Positions 23,871 through 31,456 of a DNA stretch of 37,702 bases are shown here, piece by piece. A program made the position numbers and the translations under genes. The notes under the pieces were generated by a model, which saw only the letters and a list, made by a program, of their open reading frames with translations, was not told where the DNA came from and ran no database searches. How positions within the stretch are numbered: the first letter of the stretch is position 1; the number at the start of each line of letters is the position of its first letter. The stretch covers positions 1 through 37,702 of the forward strand of contig CANQEV010000032.1 of assembly GCA_947595925.1 (NCBI GenBank). Reading direction: 5' to 3'. Source of the DNA: an uncultured Acetatifactor sp. GTDB lineage: Bacteria > Bacillota > Clostridia > Lachnospirales > Lachnospiraceae.

Positions 23871-24419
23871 ATGATGGTCCTGATCACGGGGGGAAGCGGC
23901 AGCGGGAAATCCGCTTACGCGGAAGAGTTGATTTCCCGGATCTCCGGGGGGAGAAGAAAATATTATCTGGCAACCATGCAGGTCTTTGACGGGGAGACAA
24001 GGGCGAGGATAGAGAGGCACCGAAGGCAGAGGAGCGGCAAAGGGTTTCTCACGATAGAACGCCCCGTGGCTGTCAGCGGCGTTTTGAGGGAGATACGGGG
24101 AGGCGCCGTGCTTTTGGAGTGTATGTCGAACCTTGCGGCCAACGAGATGTTTTCCGCCGATCCTCCCAGGTCTGCCGGGGAGACGGCGGAAAGCATCCTG
24201 GGGGATGTGGCGGAACTGGCAGGGGAACTGGAGGTCTTTGTGATCGTTACGAATCATGTGTTTGACGACGGCATCCTTTATGACGCTTCTACCATGGAAT
24301 ACTGCAAGGCTCTGGGAAGCATTAACGAGAGGCTTGCGGAGATGGCGGACAGGGTGGTGGAGGTTGTCGCGGGAATCCCCCTTGTGCTGAAAGGAGAGGA
24401 GCGGATATGCGGATCCTGA
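23871..24419 (+). CDS. cobU: Adenosylcobinamide kinase / guanylyltransferase
   Basis: 182 residues from ATG 23871; GAGAGG ten bases upstream. The P-loop GGSGSGKS at 7-14, ARIERHRRQR with the guanylylated histidine region, LLECMSNLAANEMF, and FVIVTNHVFDDGILYD, where most CobU proteins have a VxNEVG motif, then DRVVEVVAGIPLVLK. It phosphorylates adenosylcobinamide and adds GMP for nucleotide-loop assembly. The NHVFDDG replacement at the usual EVG site is noted. It overlaps cobS by 13 bp. Confidence 0.92.
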   Translation: MMVLITGGSGSGKSAYAEELISRISGGRRKYYLATMQVFDGETRARIERHRRQRSGKGFLTIERPVAVSGVLREIRGGAVLLECMSNLAANEMFSADPPRSAGETAESILGDVAELAGELEVFVIVTNHVFDDGILYDASTMEYCKALGSINERLAEMADRVVEVVAGIPLVLKGEERICGS

Positions 24420-25171
24420 AAGCCTTTTGCATCGCTTTTTCCATGTATTCCCGGATACCCATGCCCCAGTTTGCGTGGAAGGACGAGGATATGAAATACG
24501 CCCTGTGCTTTTTCCCCTGGGTGGGTGCCGTCATAGGAGGACTGATCTGGCTCTGGAGCCGGCTGTGCGCCGCGGGCGGGGTGGGAAGGCTGTGCGCACT
24601 GCTGGTCTGCGCGGCGATTCCGCTTCTGGTCACGGGCGGGCTGCATGTGGACGGTTTTATGGACACCATGGATGCCTTTCATTCGTATCAATCAAGGGAA
24701 AAAAAGCTGGAGATCATGAAGGATCCCCACATCGGCGCTTTTTCGGTGATCATGGCGGTCACCTTTGGACTTCTCTATCTGGGGGCCCTGTCGGAGATCC
24801 GGGACCCGCGGCTTTTGAAAATTTTTTGCGCGGGGTTCTTTTTGGCCCGGTGTCTCAGCGGTCTTGGCGTTGTCTCCTTCCCGGCGGCAAAGAAAGAGGG
24901 GCTGCTCGTTACCTTTGCGGGCAGCGCGGACCGCGGGATCGTAAAGGCGGCGCTGTCCCTGCAGGGGATCCTGTGCGCGGGTTTTATGCTGTGGCAGTCG
25001 GTGATTGCCGGAGGTATCGCCGCGGTTTCGGGCCTCTGCGTCTTTGGATACTATTACCTCCGCTGCAAAAAGGAGCTGGGGGGAATCACAGGAGATACGG
25101 CGGGATACTTTACGGTGCTCTGCGAGGGGGTTATGGCGGTGGCTGTCGCTCTGCTGGATCTTTTTTGTTAG
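24407..25171 (+). CDS. cobS: Adenosylcobinamide-GDP ribazoletransferase (cobalamin synthase)
   Basis: 254 residues, membrane protein of normal length with about six helices. Family motifs: AFSMYSRIPMPQFAWKDEDMKYALCFFPWVGAVIGG at the start, then VTGGLHVDGFMDTMDAFHSYQSREKKLEIMKDPHIGAFSVI with the acidic Mg-binding residues. The ending GGITGDTAGYFTVLCEG is typical. It joins adenosylcobinamide-GDP to the alpha-ribazole. ATG at 24407 lies inside the end of cobU. Confidence 0.95.
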   Translation: MRILKAFCIAFSMYSRIPMPQFAWKDEDMKYALCFFPWVGAVIGGLIWLWSRLCAAGGVGRLCALLVCAAIPLLVTGGLHVDGFMDTMDAFHSYQSREKKLEIMKDPHIGAFSVIMAVTFGLLYLGALSEIRDPRLLKIFCAGFFLARCLSGLGVVSFPAAKKEGLLVTFAGSADRGIVKAALSLQGILCAGFMLWQSVIAGGIAAVSGLCVFGYYYLRCKKELGGITGDTAGYFTVLCEGVMAVAVALLDLFC

Positions 25172-25189
25172 CATGAGAAGGAGGAGAAA

Positions 25190-25573
25190 ATGAAGCTGGT
25201 CATCGGAGGATTTGCCCAGGGGAAACTGGGGTATGTCCTGAATAGCTGCCGGCCCCGGGAGTGCATTGTGCTGGACGGGAGCCTGAGCCTGAGCGAAGAA
25301 CCCGGGGAAAAAGCGCTGGTGGTCAACCATCTGCACAGCTGGATCCGGGAATGTCTTTTAAGGGGCGGGCATCCGGAGGAAGAAGTCCTCGCCTTCGCGG
25401 AGCGGCATCCGGATTGTATCTGGATCAGCGACGAGATCGGAAACGGCATCGTGCCCGTGGACGCGTTTGAGAGGGAATACCGGGAGCGGACCGGCAGGAT
25501 CCAGGTGATGCTTGCGGAACGGGCAGAGGAGGTCGTGCGGGTGATATGCGGGATCGGACAGAAGATCAAATAA
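25190..25573 (+). CDS. Short CobU-like protein
   Basis: 127 residues; AGGAGG lies before the ATG. The start, LVIGGFAQGKLGYVL, is a degenerate version of the CobU P-loop (GGFAQGK-L in place of GGSxSGKS). The C-terminus, CIWISDEIGNGIVPVDAFEREYRERTGRIQVMLAERAEEVVRVICGI, matches the CobU end (VSNEVGxGIVPxxxxxRxFRDxxGRxNQxxAxxAxxV). The middle, including the guanylylation histidine region, is missing, so it is about two-thirds of CobU length. The EIG/GIVP part is exactly the motif the full-length CobU at 23871 lacks. The two could complement each other. Confidence 0.75.
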   Translation: MKLVIGGFAQGKLGYVLNSCRPRECIVLDGSLSLSEEPGEKALVVNHLHSWIRECLLRGGHPEEEVLAFAERHPDCIWISDEIGNGIVPVDAFEREYRERTGRIQVMLAERAEEVVRVICGIGQKIK

Positions 25574-26427
25574 AAGAACAACAAAAGGAACAACCAAATG
25601 AACAGGCAAGAGATCAGTCAGAAGGTCAAGCAGAAGAGCAGGCAAAAGATCAGTCAAACAGTCAACTCAAAAGTCTGTCCAAAGGTCAGTCAAACAGTCA
25701 ATTAAAAAGATTGTCAAAGGATCAGTTAGAGTTATTCTTGATTCGGCATGGTGAGACGGCGTCGAATCATGAGCGCCGGTATCTCGGAAGAACCCAGGAA
25801 CCTTTAAGCCGGGAGGGCAGAGCAGGGCTTTTTGAGCTGAAACAGGAAGGAATTTACCCGGAGGCAGGGATCGTCTTTTCCAGTCCTATGCAGCGCTGCC
25901 TGGAAACCGCCGGGATCCTCTATCCGGGAAAAACGCCCATCGTCATCCCGGAGTGGAGGGAGATCGATTTCGGCGACTTTGAGGGAAAAAACGCCGGGGA
26001 ACTGCAGGGGGATCCCCGCTACCAGGCCTGGATCGACAGCGGCGGAACGCTGCCTTTCCCGGGGGGAGAGAGTCGGGAGGAGTTTATACGGCGCTGTTGC
26101 ATGGGGTTAGACAAAATGCTGGACATGCTGAGGAATATGGAGATTTGTTTTCAGAATCAGGCAGCAGGTTACAAACAGGCCGCCGGTGGTCCGGGGGAAA
26201 GAGATGTCTGGGGAAAGGTTTTTCTGACTGGGAAAGTATGCGCCGTTGTCCACGGCGGCACGATCATGGCGCTGCTCAGTAAATTCGGAGGCGGGGAATA
26301 TTTCGACTATCAGATCCCCTGCGGGCGGGGGTATCAATGTGTTTTGCGGTACGATAGGAGCGGCGGGCCGGGGACTGAACCGAAAGCCGGCAGGGCGGTG
26401 TCTGTCAACTGGATAGAGCGGATCTAG
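25546..26427 (+). CDS. cobC: CobC-like histidine phosphatase with low-complexity N-terminus
   Basis: 293 residues if started at ATG 25546, which overlaps the CobU-like gene by 28 bp. Residues 1-60 are Gln/Lys/Glu/Ser repeats without fold. The phosphatase begins at about 62 with ELFLIRHGETASNHERRYLGRTQEPLS (RHG catalytic motif), FSSPMQRCLETAGILYPG, EIDFGDFEGKNAGELQ and the second histidine in CAVVHGGTIMALLS. CobC removes the phosphate from alpha-ribazole phosphate or cobalamin phosphate. The true start may be a later TTG near 25711, which would drop the repeats. A general phosphoglycerate mutase-like role cannot be excluded, but the operon supports CobC. Confidence 0.8.
   Translation: MRDRTEDQIKEQQKEQPNEQARDQSEGQAEEQAKDQSNSQLKSLSKGQSNSQLKRLSKDQLELFLIRHGETASNHERRYLGRTQEPLSREGRAGLFELKQEGIYPEAGIVFSSPMQRCLETAGILYPGKTPIVIPEWREIDFGDFEGKNAGELQGDPRYQAWIDSGGTLPFPGGESREEFIRRCCMGLDKMLDMLRNMEICFQNQAAGYKQAAGGPGERDVWGKVFLTGKVCAVVHGGTIMALLSKFGGGEYFDYQIPCGRGYQCVLRYDRSGGPGTEPKAGRAVSVNWIERI
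25651..25722 (+). repeat. 36-bp tandem repeat in the cobC 5' region, two copies
   Basis: CAGTCAAACAGTCAACTCAA... (25651-25686) is repeated as CAGTCAAACAGTCAATTAAA... (25687-25722), encoding QSNSQLKSLSKG and QSNSQLKRLSKD. A looser Gln/Glu/Lys-rich stretch before it has a similar composition. Lengths are multiples of three, so the frame is kept. Confidence 0.8.
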
Positions 26428-26479
26428 CGCTTTATTTCTTATTGAGAATAGTTGGGAAAAGTTGGGAAAAGGAGGGGAC

Positions 26480-27466
26480 ATGGGCTATCATATCACGGCG
26501 TTCTTTCTGGGATTCCTCCTGGACCTGCTCCTGGGGGATCCCTATTGCCTGCCCCACCCGGTGCGCCTGATCGGAAGGTTGATCTCGGGGCTGGAGACAT
26601 GCCTGTTGAAAAAAGAAGGCGCGGGGGATGGGGAGAGGGGGATCAGAAGAGGGATCGTCCTGGCAGTCACAGTACCGGCAGCAGTCACGGCGGCAGCAGG
26701 GCTTCTTCTTGTTATGGCATACCGGCTCCATTCCGGGGTGGGATTGGCCATAGAAACTGTCATGACCTATCAGCTACTTGCGGCAAAATGTCTGAAGGTG
26801 GAGAGCATGAAAGTTTACAGGCGTTTGAAAGCGGGCGATCTGGAAGGGGCGCGGAAAGCGGTCTCCATGATCGTCGGCAGGGATACGGAGAACCTGGATG
26901 AGGAAGGGGTGTCAAAGGCCGCCGTGGAGACGGTGGCGGAGAACACTTCGGACGGCGTGATCGCCCCTATGCTGTATACGGCGCTGGGAGGCCCTGTCCT
27001 GGGATTTTTTTACAAGGCGGTCAACACGATGGATTCCATGGTGGGATATCGGAATGAGAAGTATCTGTACTTCGGCAGGGCTGCGGCAAAACTGGACGAT
27101 CTCGTGAATTTCGTCCCGGCCCGGATCAGCGCGTATCTGATGATCCTTGGGGCGTGCTGTGGGGGAAAGGATTTTTCGGGGAAGCGGGCCTTCCGTATCT
27201 ATAAGAGAGACAGACGAAAACACGCCAGTCCCAACTCCGGCCAGACGGAATCCGTTTGCGCGGGGGCTCTTGGCCTCCGGCTGGCCGGGGACGCCAGCTA
27301 TTTCGGAAAGCCGGTGAAGAAACCCTATATCGGGGACGAGACCCGGAAGGCGGAGGCGGAAGATATCAGGCGGGCTGACCGGCTGATGCTTCTCACCGCC
27401 TGGCTGGGGGAGGCGGCATGTCTGTGCCTGATGGCGGCAGCAGGGCTGATCTGGGAAAGGATGTGA
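26480..27466 (+). CDS. cbiB: Adenosylcobinamide-phosphate synthase
   Basis: 328 residues from ATG 26480; AGGAGGGG lies just upstream (a TTG further up gives a poorer start). Membrane protein with the CbiB landmarks FLLDLLLGDPYCLPHPVRLIGRLIS, ARKAVSMIVGRDTENLDEEGVSKAAVETVAENTSDGVIAPMLY, GGPVLGFFYKAVNTMDSMVGYRNEKY, and HASPNSGQTESVCAGALGLRLAG. It attaches aminopropanol phosphate (from the CobD reaction) to cobyric acid. It follows cobC and precedes cobD, its substrate supplier, by 7 bp. Upstream is a short GTTGGGAAAA duplication. Confidence 0.95.
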   Translation: MGYHITAFFLGFLLDLLLGDPYCLPHPVRLIGRLISGLETCLLKKEGAGDGERGIRRGIVLAVTVPAAVTAAAGLLLVMAYRLHSGVGLAIETVMTYQLLAAKCLKVESMKVYRRLKAGDLEGARKAVSMIVGRDTENLDEEGVSKAAVETVAENTSDGVIAPMLYTALGGPVLGFFYKAVNTMDSMVGYRNEKYLYFGRAAAKLDDLVNFVPARISAYLMILGACCGGKDFSGKRAFRIYKRDRRKHASPNSGQTESVCAGALGLRLAGDASYFGKPVKKPYIGDETRKAEAEDIRRADRLMLLTAWLGEAACLCLMAAAGLIWERM

Positions 27467-27473
27467 GCTTTAG

Positions 27474-29303
27474 GTGAGAGGGATCCATGGGGGCGATATT
27501 TACAGAAACCGGGTGAGCGTGGATTTTTCCGTGAATGTGAATCCGCTGGGAATGCCGGATGGGGTGAGGGCGGCCCTGGAGAAATCAGTGGAAAGGTGCG
27601 GCACTTACCCGGACCCGGAGGCAGAAGAGCTGAAAGGGGCTGTCAGCCGGATGCTCGGCGTGCCGGAGAAATATCTTGTATTCGGAAACGGGGCCTCGGA
27701 ACTGTTCCTGGGGATCCTCCACGCCGTCAAGCCGCGACGGACGCTGATTCCGGTGCCCTCCTTCTATGGGTATGAGTACGCCGCGGAAGCGGCGGGCGGG
27801 GAGATTACCTACTTTCCGCTGAGCCCGGAGAATGGGTATCTTCCGGGGGACGATCTTTTGGAAGCGCTGACGGAGGATGTGGATCTGCTCTTTCTTGCAA
27901 ACCCCAACAATCCCACCGGAAGATTGGCCGGGAAAGCATATCTGAAAAGGCTGTTGAAAGTCTGCGGGGAGAAGGGAATCCTGGCGGTGATCGACGAGTG
28001 TTTTATGGAATTTTGCGGCGGGGATGAATCCCTCCTGTCGGAGCTGGAAACGCAAGGGAACCTGTTGCTCGTCCGGGCGTTCACCAAAAGCTTTGCGCTG
28101 CCCGGGGTCAGGCTCGGGTATCTGCTCTGCAGCGACACATCCCTATTGAATGATGTGAGACGGCAGCTCCCGGAGTGGAACCTCTCCGTGTTTGCACAGG
28201 CTGCCGGCGTCGCCTGCACCGGTGAGCGAAGATTTTTGGAAAAGACGGTTTCTTATGTCAGGACGGAAAGGGAGTTTCTGGCGGGGAACTTAAAAAAATT
28301 GGGGCTGACGGTGTTTCCGGGGGAAGCTGATTTTATCCTTGCGTACAGCTCCAGGAACCTGTATGAAGAGCTCCTGGAGCAGGGGATCCTGATACGGGAC
28401 TGCTCGAATTTCAGGGGCCTGTCAGAGGGGTTTTTCCGGATTGCCGTGAAGACCCGGCGGGAGAATGAGATATTGTTGAATGCGGTGGCCCGGACCGCGC
28501 CGGGGGAGATTCGGGAGCGAGGAAACAGAAGGGAAAAAGCAGGAGATTTAGGACATTTGGTGCCGGGGAAAATCTCGGAGCGAGGGAGCGAAAGGGAGAA
28601 AGAAAAAGATTTAGAACATCTGGTACCGGGGGAAAGCTCGGCGCGAGGAAGCGGAAGGGAGCAAACAGAAAATTTAGTACATCTTCGGCCGGAGGAGATT
28701 GAGAGGAGAAGCTTTGAGATCATCGGGCAGGAATTGGAGAAAAGGGGGATCTGCCTTCCGAAAGAGCAGGAGAGGATCACGAAGCGGGTGATCCACACCA
28801 CTGCGGACTTTGAATATACGCGGACTCTCTGCTATTCGGAGCACGCTGTTGAGACGATCCAAAATTTGATCCGAAACGGCGCGGATATTGTGACGGATAC
28901 GAATATGGCGCTTTCCGGGATCAACCGGAAGATCCTTGCCGGTTTTGGAGGCGAAGTCCACTGTTTTATGGCTGAGGAGGAGACTGTGCGGCTTGCGAAG
29001 GCCCGCGGGACGACCCGGGCGGCAGTCAGCATGGAGCTGGCGGCGGGGATCAAAAAACCGGTGATCTTTGCCATAGGAAACGCCCCCACGGCTTTGATAC
29101 AGCTGTATGAAATGGTTAGGGACGGTGTCTTCCGGCCGGCGTTTATCATCGGGGTCCCGGTGGGGTTTGTCAATGTGGAAGCGGCGAAAGAACTGATCCT
29201 AAAGACGGACATACCCTATATCATAAACCGGGGGAGAAAAGGGGGGAGCAGCGTTGCGGCGGCGATCTGCAACGCCGTTCTGTATGAGCTGGCTCCCCGC
29301 TGA
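27474..29303 (+). CDS. cobD-cbiC: CobD-CbiC fusion: threonine-phosphate decarboxylase and precorrin-8 methylmutase
   Basis: 609 residues from GTG 27474. Residues 1-343 are a PLP-dependent aminotransferase-fold decarboxylase: VDFSVNVNPLGMPDG, FGNGASELF, FLANPNNPTGRLAGK, VIDECFMEFCG and AFTKSFALPGVRLGYL with the PLP lysine. CobD makes the aminopropanol phosphate used by CbiB. Residues 344-406 are a linker of three 21-residue repeats. Residues 407-609 are a CbiC-type precorrin-8X methylmutase with the catalytic histidine in RVIHTTADFEYT (His441) and ADIVTDTNMALSGI, then GVPVGFVNVEAAKE. The fusion couples a late aminopropanol step with an early ring step; a simple end-to-end fusion looks likely since both are complete. 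The ribosome site is weak. Confidence 0.9.
   Translation: MRGIHGGDIYRNRVSVDFSVNVNPLGMPDGVRAALEKSVERCGTYPDPEAEELKGAVSRMLGVPEKYLVFGNGASELFLGILHAVKPRRTLIPVPSFYGYEYAAEAAGGEITYFPLSPENGYLPGDDLLEALTEDVDLLFLANPNNPTGRLAGKAYLKRLLKVCGEKGILAVIDECFMEFCGGDESLLSELETQGNLLLVRAFTKSFALPGVRLGYLLCSDTSLLNDVRRQLPEWNLSVFAQAAGVACTGERRFLEKTVSYVRTEREFLAGNLKKLGLTVFPGEADFILAYSSRNLYEELLEQGILIRDCSNFRGLSEGFFRIAVKTRRENEILLNAVARTAPGEIRERGNRREKAGDLGHLVPGKISERGSEREKEKDLEHLVPGESSARGSGREQTENLVHLRPEEIERRSFEIIGQELEKRGICLPKEQERITKRVIHTTADFEYTRTLCYSEHAVETIQNLIRNGADIVTDTNMALSGINRKILAGFGGEVHCFMAEEETVRLAKARGTTRAAVSMELAAGIKKPVIFAIGNAPTALIQLYEMVRDGVFRPAFIIGVPVGFVNVEAAKELILKTDIPYIINRGRKGGSSVAAAICNAVLYELAPR
28503..28691 (+). repeat. 63-bp tandem repeat, three copies, in the CobD-CbiC linker
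   Basis: Units at 28503-28565, 28566-28628 and 28629-28691 encode GEIRERGNRREKAGDLGHLVP, GKISERGSEREKEKDLEHLVP and GESSARGSGREQTENLVHLRP, each 21 residues, charged and probably helical. The unit length preserves the frame. Confidence 0.85.
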
Positions 29304-29383
29304 CCGGGACGAAAAGACAGAAGAGCGCCAGGGAGGGGACGCTGGTTTTGAAAGCGTTGGGAATTTGCGGGGGAAGGAAGAAA

Positions 29384-30478
29384 ATGCTGCGGTACGGATT
29401 TACCACCGGGAGCTGCGCGGCAGCGGCGGCAAAAGCGGCGGCCTATATGCTGCTCACCGGGAGAGAAAAAACAGAAATCGAGATAGAGACGCCGAAAGGA
29501 ATCCCTTACCGTGCGAAGCTCACAGATATCATTCGCGGAGAACGGGAGGTCAGCTGCGCGGTGGAAAAGGACGGAGGGGACGATCCGGATGTTACTTCCG
29601 GGACTCTGATCTATGCAAAAGTTTCCTTTGACGAAAGCGGGGATCGGGAGATCCGGATCGAGGGAGGAAAGGGCGTGGGGCGCGTGACAAAACCGGGCCT
29701 GGACCAGCCCGTGGGAAGCGCGGCCATCAATCATGTTCCCCGGGAAATGATCCGGCGGGAGGTAATGCAGGTATGCGGGATCACGGATTACAGAGGGGGT
29801 CTGTATGTTGAGATCTCTGTCCCGGAGGGAGAACGGATCGCGGAAAAGACTTTCAACCCGAGGCTGGGGATCGTAGGGGGTATTTCCATACTGGGCACCA
29901 GCGGGATCGTAGAGCCTATGAGCACCCAGGCGGTACTGGACACCATCCGGGTCGAGATGAACCAGAAGAGGGCAGAAGGGTACGACCGGGTGGCGGTTTC
30001 TCCGGGAAATTACGGGCTGGAATTTATGAAAAAAACTTATGGCTACGATCTGGACAAAAGCGTGAAATGCAGTAATTTTATCGGCGCAGCGGTGGATCTG
30101 GCGGCGGAGCTGGGATTTCGGAGGCTGCTGCTCACCGGGCATATCGGCAAGCTGATCAAGGTGGCGGGCGGGATCATGAACACCCATTCCGGGGAGGGGG
30201 ACTGCAGGATGGAACTGCTGGCCGCTTTTGCGGTGAGAGCCGGCGCGGGGCTGGAGTCGGTCCGCCGGATCCTGGAGTGCGCCGTTACGGAAGAAGCCCT
30301 GGGGATCCTGGACCAGTGCGGAAAACGGCAGGAGGCGATGGATCTCTGTATGGAGCGCATCTGTTATTATCTGGACAGACGGGCGAAGGGGAAACTTCAG
30401 GTGGACTGTATTTTGTACGCGAATGAATTTGGAGAATTGGCAAAGAGCAGGGGGGCGGAGGAATGGTTTATTTCGTAG
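29384..30478 (+). CDS. cbiD: Cobalt-precorrin-5B C1-methyltransferase
   Basis: 364 residues from ATG 29384, preceded by AAGGAAG; a TTG at 29348 is less likely. The N-terminus LRYGFTTGSCAAAAAKAAAYMLLTG is the CbiD signature, then RVTKPGLDQPVGSAAINHVPREMI, STQAVLDTIRVEMNQ, AVSPGNYGLEF and LTGHIGKLIKVAGGIMNTHS. CbiD is specific to the anaerobic pathway. Its end overlaps cbiF by 16 bp. Confidence 0.95.
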   Translation: MLRYGFTTGSCAAAAAKAAAYMLLTGREKTEIEIETPKGIPYRAKLTDIIRGEREVSCAVEKDGGDDPDVTSGTLIYAKVSFDESGDREIRIEGGKGVGRVTKPGLDQPVGSAAINHVPREMIRREVMQVCGITDYRGGLYVEISVPEGERIAEKTFNPRLGIVGGISILGTSGIVEPMSTQAVLDTIRVEMNQKRAEGYDRVAVSPGNYGLEFMKKTYGYDLDKSVKCSNFIGAAVDLAAELGFRRLLLTGHIGKLIKVAGGIMNTHSGEGDCRMELLAAFAVRAGAGLESVRRILECAVTEEALGILDQCGKRQEAMDLCMERICYYLDRRAKGKLQVDCILYANEFGELAKSRGAEEWFIS

Positions 30479-31266
30479 GTGCCGGTACGGGCGCGCCGGA
30501 TCTGATCACGGTCAGGGGGATGAGGCTGCTGGAACGGGCGGATATCGTTATTTATGCAGGCTCCCTGGTGAATCCCGAACTGCTCCGGTACGCCGGGGAG
30601 AACTGTGAAATTTACGACAGCTCAAAACTGATCCTGGAGGAAGTGATCGGGATCATGCGCCAGGGGGAGGCGGAGGGCAGAACGATTGTCAGGCTCCACA
30701 CCGGGGACCCCAGCGTTTACGGAGCGGTCAGGGAGCAGATGGACGAGCTGGACCGGCTGGGGATCGCCTATGAGAGTTGTCCCGGGGTAAGCGCCTGCTT
30801 TGGGGCGGCGGCGTCCCTCAATCTGGAATACACCCTGCCGGGGATTTCCCAGTCGCTGATCCTCACCAGAATGGAGGGGAGGACTCCCGTGCCGCCGGGG
30901 GAGAGCATTGAGAGCTTTGCCGCCCACCGGGCATCCATGGCGATTTATCTGAGCGCGGGGATGCTGGAAGAGTTGAGCCGGAGACTGATTCGGGGAGGAT
31001 ACGACGGGGAAACGCCGGCGGCCATTGTGTATAAGGCCACCTGGCCGGAGGAGGAAGCCTATCTGTGTACGGTGGCTTCCCTGCCGGAGACCGCGGCGGC
31101 CCACGACATTACAAAGACGGCGCTGGTGCTGGTAGGGGATGTGCTCACCCATCAAAATTATCAGAAGTCCAGGCTGTATGCCGCGGATTTTGCCACGGGA
31201 TTTCGGGAAGAGAAAGACGGCGTCCAGTCTGTGGAAGAAGGCGGCAAATGTGACGGCTTAAACTGA
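30463..31266 (+). CDS. cbiF: Cobalt-precorrin-4 C11-methyltransferase
   Basis: 267 residues. The SAM-dependent tetrapyrrole methylase signature VYFVGAGTGAPDLITVRGMRLLERADIVIYAGSLVNPELL is at the start, followed by RLHTGDPSVYGAVREQMDELDRLGI, CPGVSACFGAAASLNLEYTLPGISQSLILTR, and the second-lobe MAIYLSAGML and ALVLVGDVLT. Full length for CbiF/CobM. The stop lies inside the first unit of a 41-bp tandem repeat, so the C-terminal residues KCDGLN are encoded by it. Confidence 0.95.
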   Translation: MVYFVGAGTGAPDLITVRGMRLLERADIVIYAGSLVNPELLRYAGENCEIYDSSKLILEEVIGIMRQGEAEGRTIVRLHTGDPSVYGAVREQMDELDRLGIAYESCPGVSACFGAAASLNLEYTLPGISQSLILTRMEGRTPVPPGESIESFAAHRASMAIYLSAGMLEELSRRLIRGGYDGETPAAIVYKATWPEEEAYLCTVASLPETAAAHDITKTALVLVGDVLTHQNYQKSRLYAADFATGFREEKDGVQSVEEGGKCDGLN

Positions 31267-31408
31267 CGCGATGGACCGAGAATGGCAGATGTGATGGCTT
31301 AAGCTGACGAGATGGACCGAGGATGGCAGATGTGACGGTTTTGACTGACGCGATGGGCCAAGAATGGCAGATGTGACGGCTCAGGCTGAAGCGATAGGTT
31401 GAGGACGG
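31249..31408 (+). repeat. 41-bp tandem repeat between cbiF and cbiG, nearly four copies
   Basis: Units at 31249-31289, 31290-31330, 31331-31371 and a partial, diverged one from 31372. Each begins TGTGAxGGyT, has GACGxGATGGxCC in the middle and ends AATGGCAGA. Differences are mostly single bases. 41 is not a multiple of three and all frames contain stops, so it is not coding beyond the end of cbiF. Confidence 0.85.
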
Positions 31409-31456
31409 AAAAATGTGGAAGCTCAGGCAGGTGCAATGCGCATAGGATGTGGAAAA

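Noticed and set aside
29216..30187. A 323-residue minus-strand open frame opposite cbiD
   Set aside because: Low-quality composition without motifs; cbiD on the + strand is certain.
31249..31408. The 41-bp tandem repeat as a CRISPR or attachment site
   Set aside because: Units are directly adjacent without spacers, and no integrase is nearby; simple tandem duplication explains it.
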